Source: Chara braunii | Taxonomy: Eukaryota; Streptophyta; Charophyceae; Charales; Characeae | Length of the DNA: 32,912 bases | NCBI GenBank assembly: GCA_003427395.1 | Contig: BFEA01000704.1 | Coordinates: 97,014-129,925 of the forward strand | Direction: 5' to 3' | Shown: piece after piece, positions 30,151 through 32,912 of the stretch | How the letters are laid out: every line of letters begins with the position of its first letter | Numbering within the stretch: position 1 is the stretch's first letter | Made by a program: the position numbers and the translations under genes | Notes under the pieces: model-generated | The model's database searches: none | Told to the model about the DNA's origin: nothing | The model's input: the letters and a program-made list of their open reading frames with translations, nothing else

Positions 30151-30205
30151 TAGGTCACAAAAGGGTGGAGGGCAAAAAGCAACTGACATAAAACCGATAA
30201 CTTCA

Positions 30206-30687
30206 CTAGCAAGAAAGCCCCGACTCCATGCTCCAAAGATCCGAAAAACCTAGAGAATCCTCGATGCGTGACACTTTTTTCCTTTTCGTTGGTCCTGCTC
30301 TGTTGCCATCTCTATCCGCTTGTCTGGCCTCCATTCGTTGATGTTTCTTCTCGTTTATAGCCTTTTCGTCCAGCATACCTTGATATTTTTCAACCCAACG
30401 AGGCTTCGACAACCTATCAACGAGTCTCATGTCCTTAAGTTGAATCGTAACCGTCCTCGAATGGATGACCACCTCGTTTGTGTTCTCAAAATTGGTGACC
30501 AGATGTGCTTCGGCAGCCTCCATCAAAGGACGTACAACAGTCATCTGAAACCGGACACCTTTCTCTGGAGCGATGCCTTTCTTCACAATCTCACGCACTC
30601 GCCGCATGAATGGTCTGAAAGCCAAACAACGGTCACAAAGAATTTATTACAGCTTTCTAATTTCTGTCAAAGGTACGTTATCCTCCG
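30206..30687 (-). CDS. Divergent histone H3-family protein (3' exons)
   Basis: Two exons are seen: 30687-30651 (37 nt) and 30614-30206, separated by a 36-nt intron 30650-30615 (GTAATA...TTTCAG). Joining them gives EIRKLPFMRRVREI, which fits IRKLPFQRLVREI of histone H3 across the junction. The histone fold follows: alpha-1, a loop about three residues longer than in H3, VRFQ, the alpha-2 LMEAAEAHLV..FENTN, then IHSRTVTIQLKDMRL at loop 2/alpha-3. After RLSK about 65 residues not found in H3 follow, including KRKK (possible nuclear signal), ending at TAG. The long loop 1 and strong divergence are compatible with a centromeric H3 variant, but an ordinary variant or an old duplicate is equally possible. 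The first exon(s) are not certain. The frame enters in phase 1. A candidate, with a T|GTAATT donor near 30856 and an MTNTFSEKR-like start at 31004, is unproven. Confidence 0.8.
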
Positions 30688-30761
30688 CTGGAGGGAGAAA
30701 GTGAGAGAGATAGAGACAAAGAAAAGAAATAAGGTGGAGAGAAAGACAGAGCGAGAGAGAG

Positions 30762-30839
<78 letters not shown>

Positions 30840-30860
30840 CCCCAAATTACAAGTACATGA
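30688..30860 (-). promoter_or_regulatory. CT-rich 3' splice-site tract of the H3-like gene, contains a microsatellite
   Basis: On the minus strand (CT)n of about 60 bases is followed by TTTTTTTC and more CT-rich sequence, ending in TTTCTCCCTCCAG directly before the 37-nt exon. The microsatellite on the plus strand is (AG)n at 30773-30836. In effect the polypyrimidine tract has been extended by a repeat of variable length. Confidence 0.65.
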
Positions 30861-31115
30861 AATGTTGTTGGTAGAGCAGTGTGCGCATTCATCCACAGAC
30901 CCGAAAGAGCCACAAAAATTTGAATAGGGTGCACATGACCTTCCCTTTCTCTTTGCGTGATGACCAATGTTCGTCACTCTTTTCTCTGAGAATGTGTTCG
31001 TCATTGTCGTTATGAAAAAAAATTAACGAAAAAATGGGGTTGACTACAGCGTGCCATTTTTGGCGATAAAGTCGTCGTTCAATGCCTTTGTGGCCCCCAG
31101 TAGTAAACCTTAAAA
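30861..31115 (-). other. Candidate 5' exon region of the H3-like gene, unresolved
   Basis: A minus-strand frame from ATG at about 31004 encodes a basic start (MTNTFSEKRVTNIGHHAKRK) that could be a histone-like tail. It then runs through a Cys-rich segment unlike a histone. GTCATG (phase 2) and GTAATT (phase 1) donors are possible, and only the latter fits the next exon. I am not confident in either. Confidence 0.25.
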
Positions 31116-31117
31116 TA

Positions 31118-31146
31118 GTCTCTCTCTCTATTCTCTCTCTCTCTCC

Positions 31147-31209
<63 letters not shown>

Positions 31210-31257
31210 TCTCTGTCTCTCTCTTCCTCTCCCTCTCTCCCTCTCCCTCTCTCTCTA
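31118..31257. repeat. (CT)n-rich tract, interrupted
   Basis: About 140 bases of CT dinucleotides with CCCT and TTTC interruptions. Confidence 0.95.
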
Positions 31258-31259
31258 GG

Positions 31260-31716
31260 AGAGCCAGTATGGAGGGCCTGCATGGAGGGCCCAGTATGGG
31301 GGGCCGTGAATTTCGCCTCGAGTCTGGTCTCGAATTTGGCCCGCATGTTCTCGAGGAGAGCCAGTACAAGACCCGATTGGGCGGCCGGACCCGAACTGGT
31401 GGTTGTAGGGGTGGATACGTGACTCAAGTCAGCCATGGTATCGCGAGCTAGTAGCGCAAGCCCTTCACGGATGTCCATGGGGAGGGAGGGGCTTGCTGAC
31501 TCTGCAATCTGCATGGAGTCAACAAATGAAGAAGGTGAAGATGATGTCGAGGGATCACCGTTATCAGAGGGACGATCTGTGGCCGCGGTCGCTGCGTCAA
31601 AGCGAGTGAGTCGATTGGCGGCACGAACGTCTCGAGCGTGGTTTTGGAGTCCGCGCTGTCGGATGTCACGGGGAGCCAGGGTGACACGCAAAAGGGAAGT
31701 AAGGGACTGCGAGAGG
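31260..31716 (-). CDS. Possible exon with an H3-like alpha-3 segment and Ser/Thr-rich tail
   Basis: A strong acceptor (GCCTTCCTCTCGCAG) lies directly before 31716. The frame opens in phase 0 with SLTSLLRVTLAPRDIRQRG, which resembles the RVTIMPKDIQLARR segment of histone H3. A Ser/Thr/Asp-rich region follows (STSSSPSS, STPTTTSSG), then LLENMRAKFETRLEAKF. The frame continues into the adjacent GA repeat, so its real end (donor or stop) is not known. Preceding H3-like helices were not found upstream, where the sequence is AT-rich. The similarity is short, so this is only a candidate second H3-related gene or a duplicated fragment. Confidence 0.35.
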
Positions 31717-31739
31717 AAGGCGAGTAAAAAATGAGGTAT

Positions 31740-32500
31740 GACGAACTTCCAAAATTAAGTCAAGACGATTCAAAGTCGGAGTGAGGGGGAGAGAGTGAGA
31801 ATTTCCAATCCAAGTTAGGGAATGAGAGGTGATTTTCAAAGGATGGCGTAGGTTATATGGAAAAACATGCATAAGGCGGTCACGAGGTCGGAATAAAATT
31901 CTGAAATTATTTGGTCGTAAATACAGAATTACTAAGGAAATTGAAGCAAAAGTCTGCGAATTTCAAAATATTCGTAAAACTTTCAAAAAGTTCGAGGAGG
32001 TGATAGAATAGGTAGAGGAGAGTTGACAAAATTTTTTTGAAGTAAAATGAAAAATTTATTGACGTATTTTCGGAATTAAAAGAATTTCAAAGGTAATTGG
32101 AAGTACGAATAGAAAACTTATTCCTAAATTAAAAATTTACTATGAGATTTCATAAAGAATGAGTGATAGCCAAGTAAAGTAGGTTGCGAAAAATTCCAGA
32201 ATTATGTAGGTCAAATCAGGAAAATTTATCGACGTGTTACAAGATTAAGATGAATTTGAAAGAAATTTCTAAATAATTTCAAAGGAATTTCAAAAGAACT
32301 GCAGAATTTCGAAATGTAATGGGGGGGCAGACAATAGAAATTTATTCGACTTTAGAAGAATAAAATTTAGTAAATTCCAAAATTTATTTCACGAATTTCT
32401 GAAATGGAATTGAATTTTGAAATTAAATAATGAAAAGAATCTAATAAAATAAAAAAATTCGCCTAACTTTTGAATAAAAATGCCGAAATTAATCCCATTT
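31740..32500. other. AT-rich region with degenerate GAATTTC-like repeats, no gene
   Basis: Many short variants of GGAATTTCAAA and AAAATTTATNGACGT (for example 32051 and 32221) occur without a fixed period. No coding frame is convincing. Confidence 0.5.
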
Positions 32501-32912
32501 GCGGCCTTGGTGGAGGAAAGGATGAAGATTAATCCTGTCGAATTCGTTCAAAATTCCGAACGGCGGAATGGGCAGCATTGTCAAACACGCGCAAAAAGGA
32601 AAGATGCGCGTCACGCATAGTAGGAATTTTAGATGATACGAGCAATTAGGTGGGAGGGTGGAGAAGAGAAGGCGGGTTGAAGAGGAGATAAAAGAAGAGG
32701 AAAAAGATGAGATCTTTGAGAGAGATTGGCGAGAGGAAGGGAGGGGATTAGTAAGAGGGAAATAGATGACAATACCTCGCTCTCGGTCGGCCGGGAGCAA
32801 TCAAGGTCATTCCTCCTAGTCGAGGAAGGTCTTCAATCAACCCCTAAAGGGTTTTCTTGATCGTGGGAAGAGGAGGGGGGAGGCAGACGGCGCGGGGATG
32901 TGGGGGAGTGGG
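32501..32912. other. Purine-rich end of window, no gene seen
   Basis: 32640-32912 is rich in GA on the plus strand. An inverted repeat TCAATCAACCCC...GGGTTTTCTTGATCG is weak. The minus-strand frame at 32800-32489 is Ser/Phe-rich because of composition. Confidence 0.4.

Larger units (their letters stand above)
28340..30200 (-). repeat. Four tandem 462-bp units, each with an acidic exon
   Basis: The marker CACATATATGTACATG followed by (TTTA)3 occurs at about 28736, 29198, 29660 and 30123, at 462-463 base spacing. Each unit holds one acidic exon, an AATAAA-containing (TAAA) stretch on the minus strand and, at its boundary, TCACTACTTTAG|GTAAGT, a possible 12-nt exon in frame. The last unit merges at its 5' side into the end of the H3-like gene: its tail at about 30190-30175 aligns with the unit boundary, with GTAAGT changed to GTCAGT. 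The repeat array therefore appears to have been copied from, or together with, the end of that gene. Confidence 0.8.

Noticed and set aside
31128-31260. Arg-Glu repeat part of the minus-strand frame
   Set aside because: It is a translation of the GA/CT microsatellite. Only the part upstream of 31260 is considered.

Overview
This is a gene-poor piece of eukaryotic nuclear DNA. It has GT-AG introns, very long (AG)n and (GT)n microsatellites, several diverged repeat families, tRNA-derived sequence and one scaffold gap (15497-15891). There are no bacterial operons. I cannot name the species. A metazoan invertebrate is my best guess, but a protist or alga is not excluded.

Layout. 1-2500 has no recognisable gene but holds a run of perfect or near-perfect hairpins. 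About 2530-22560 is mostly copies of one old, diverged, retroelement-derived repeat family, here called family 1. Copy D (+, 3' part) ends near 3707. Copy E (+, 5' part) starts at 4027. Copy A is long and on the minus strand (about 13533 down to 6545). Copy C (-, 3' part) covers about 14535-13975. Copy B is long and on the plus strand (14541-22062), and a further 5' end (F) starts at 22063. A and B share the same order of parts: a terminal block with a near-perfect palindrome, a leader, an array of hairpins, a degraded RNase H segment, and a conserved 3' block. B is interrupted by an insertion with 20-bp terminal inverted repeats that contains the scaffold gap.

22560-27200 holds tRNA-like sequences, poly-A, a cluster of a short dispersed repeat joined to (GT)n tracts, a 21-bp minisatellite and a 167-bp satellite.

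27200-31720 is the only convincing genic region, on the minus strand. At 30687-30206 there is a strongly diverged histone H3-family gene with a 36-nt intron and a long C-terminal extension. Just downstream are four tandem 462-bp units, each carrying a highly acidic exon whose splice phases (1-1) match the entry phase of the flanking exons. They are followed by further coding-like exons to 27237. A second possible H3-like exon lies upstream at 31716. From 31740 to the end the sequence is AT-rich and then purine-rich, without a recognisable gene.

The two observations I rate highest are the divergent H3 gene with its duplicated acidic exons, and the hairpin arrays in family 1, where loops are conserved while stem sequences change in a compensatory way.
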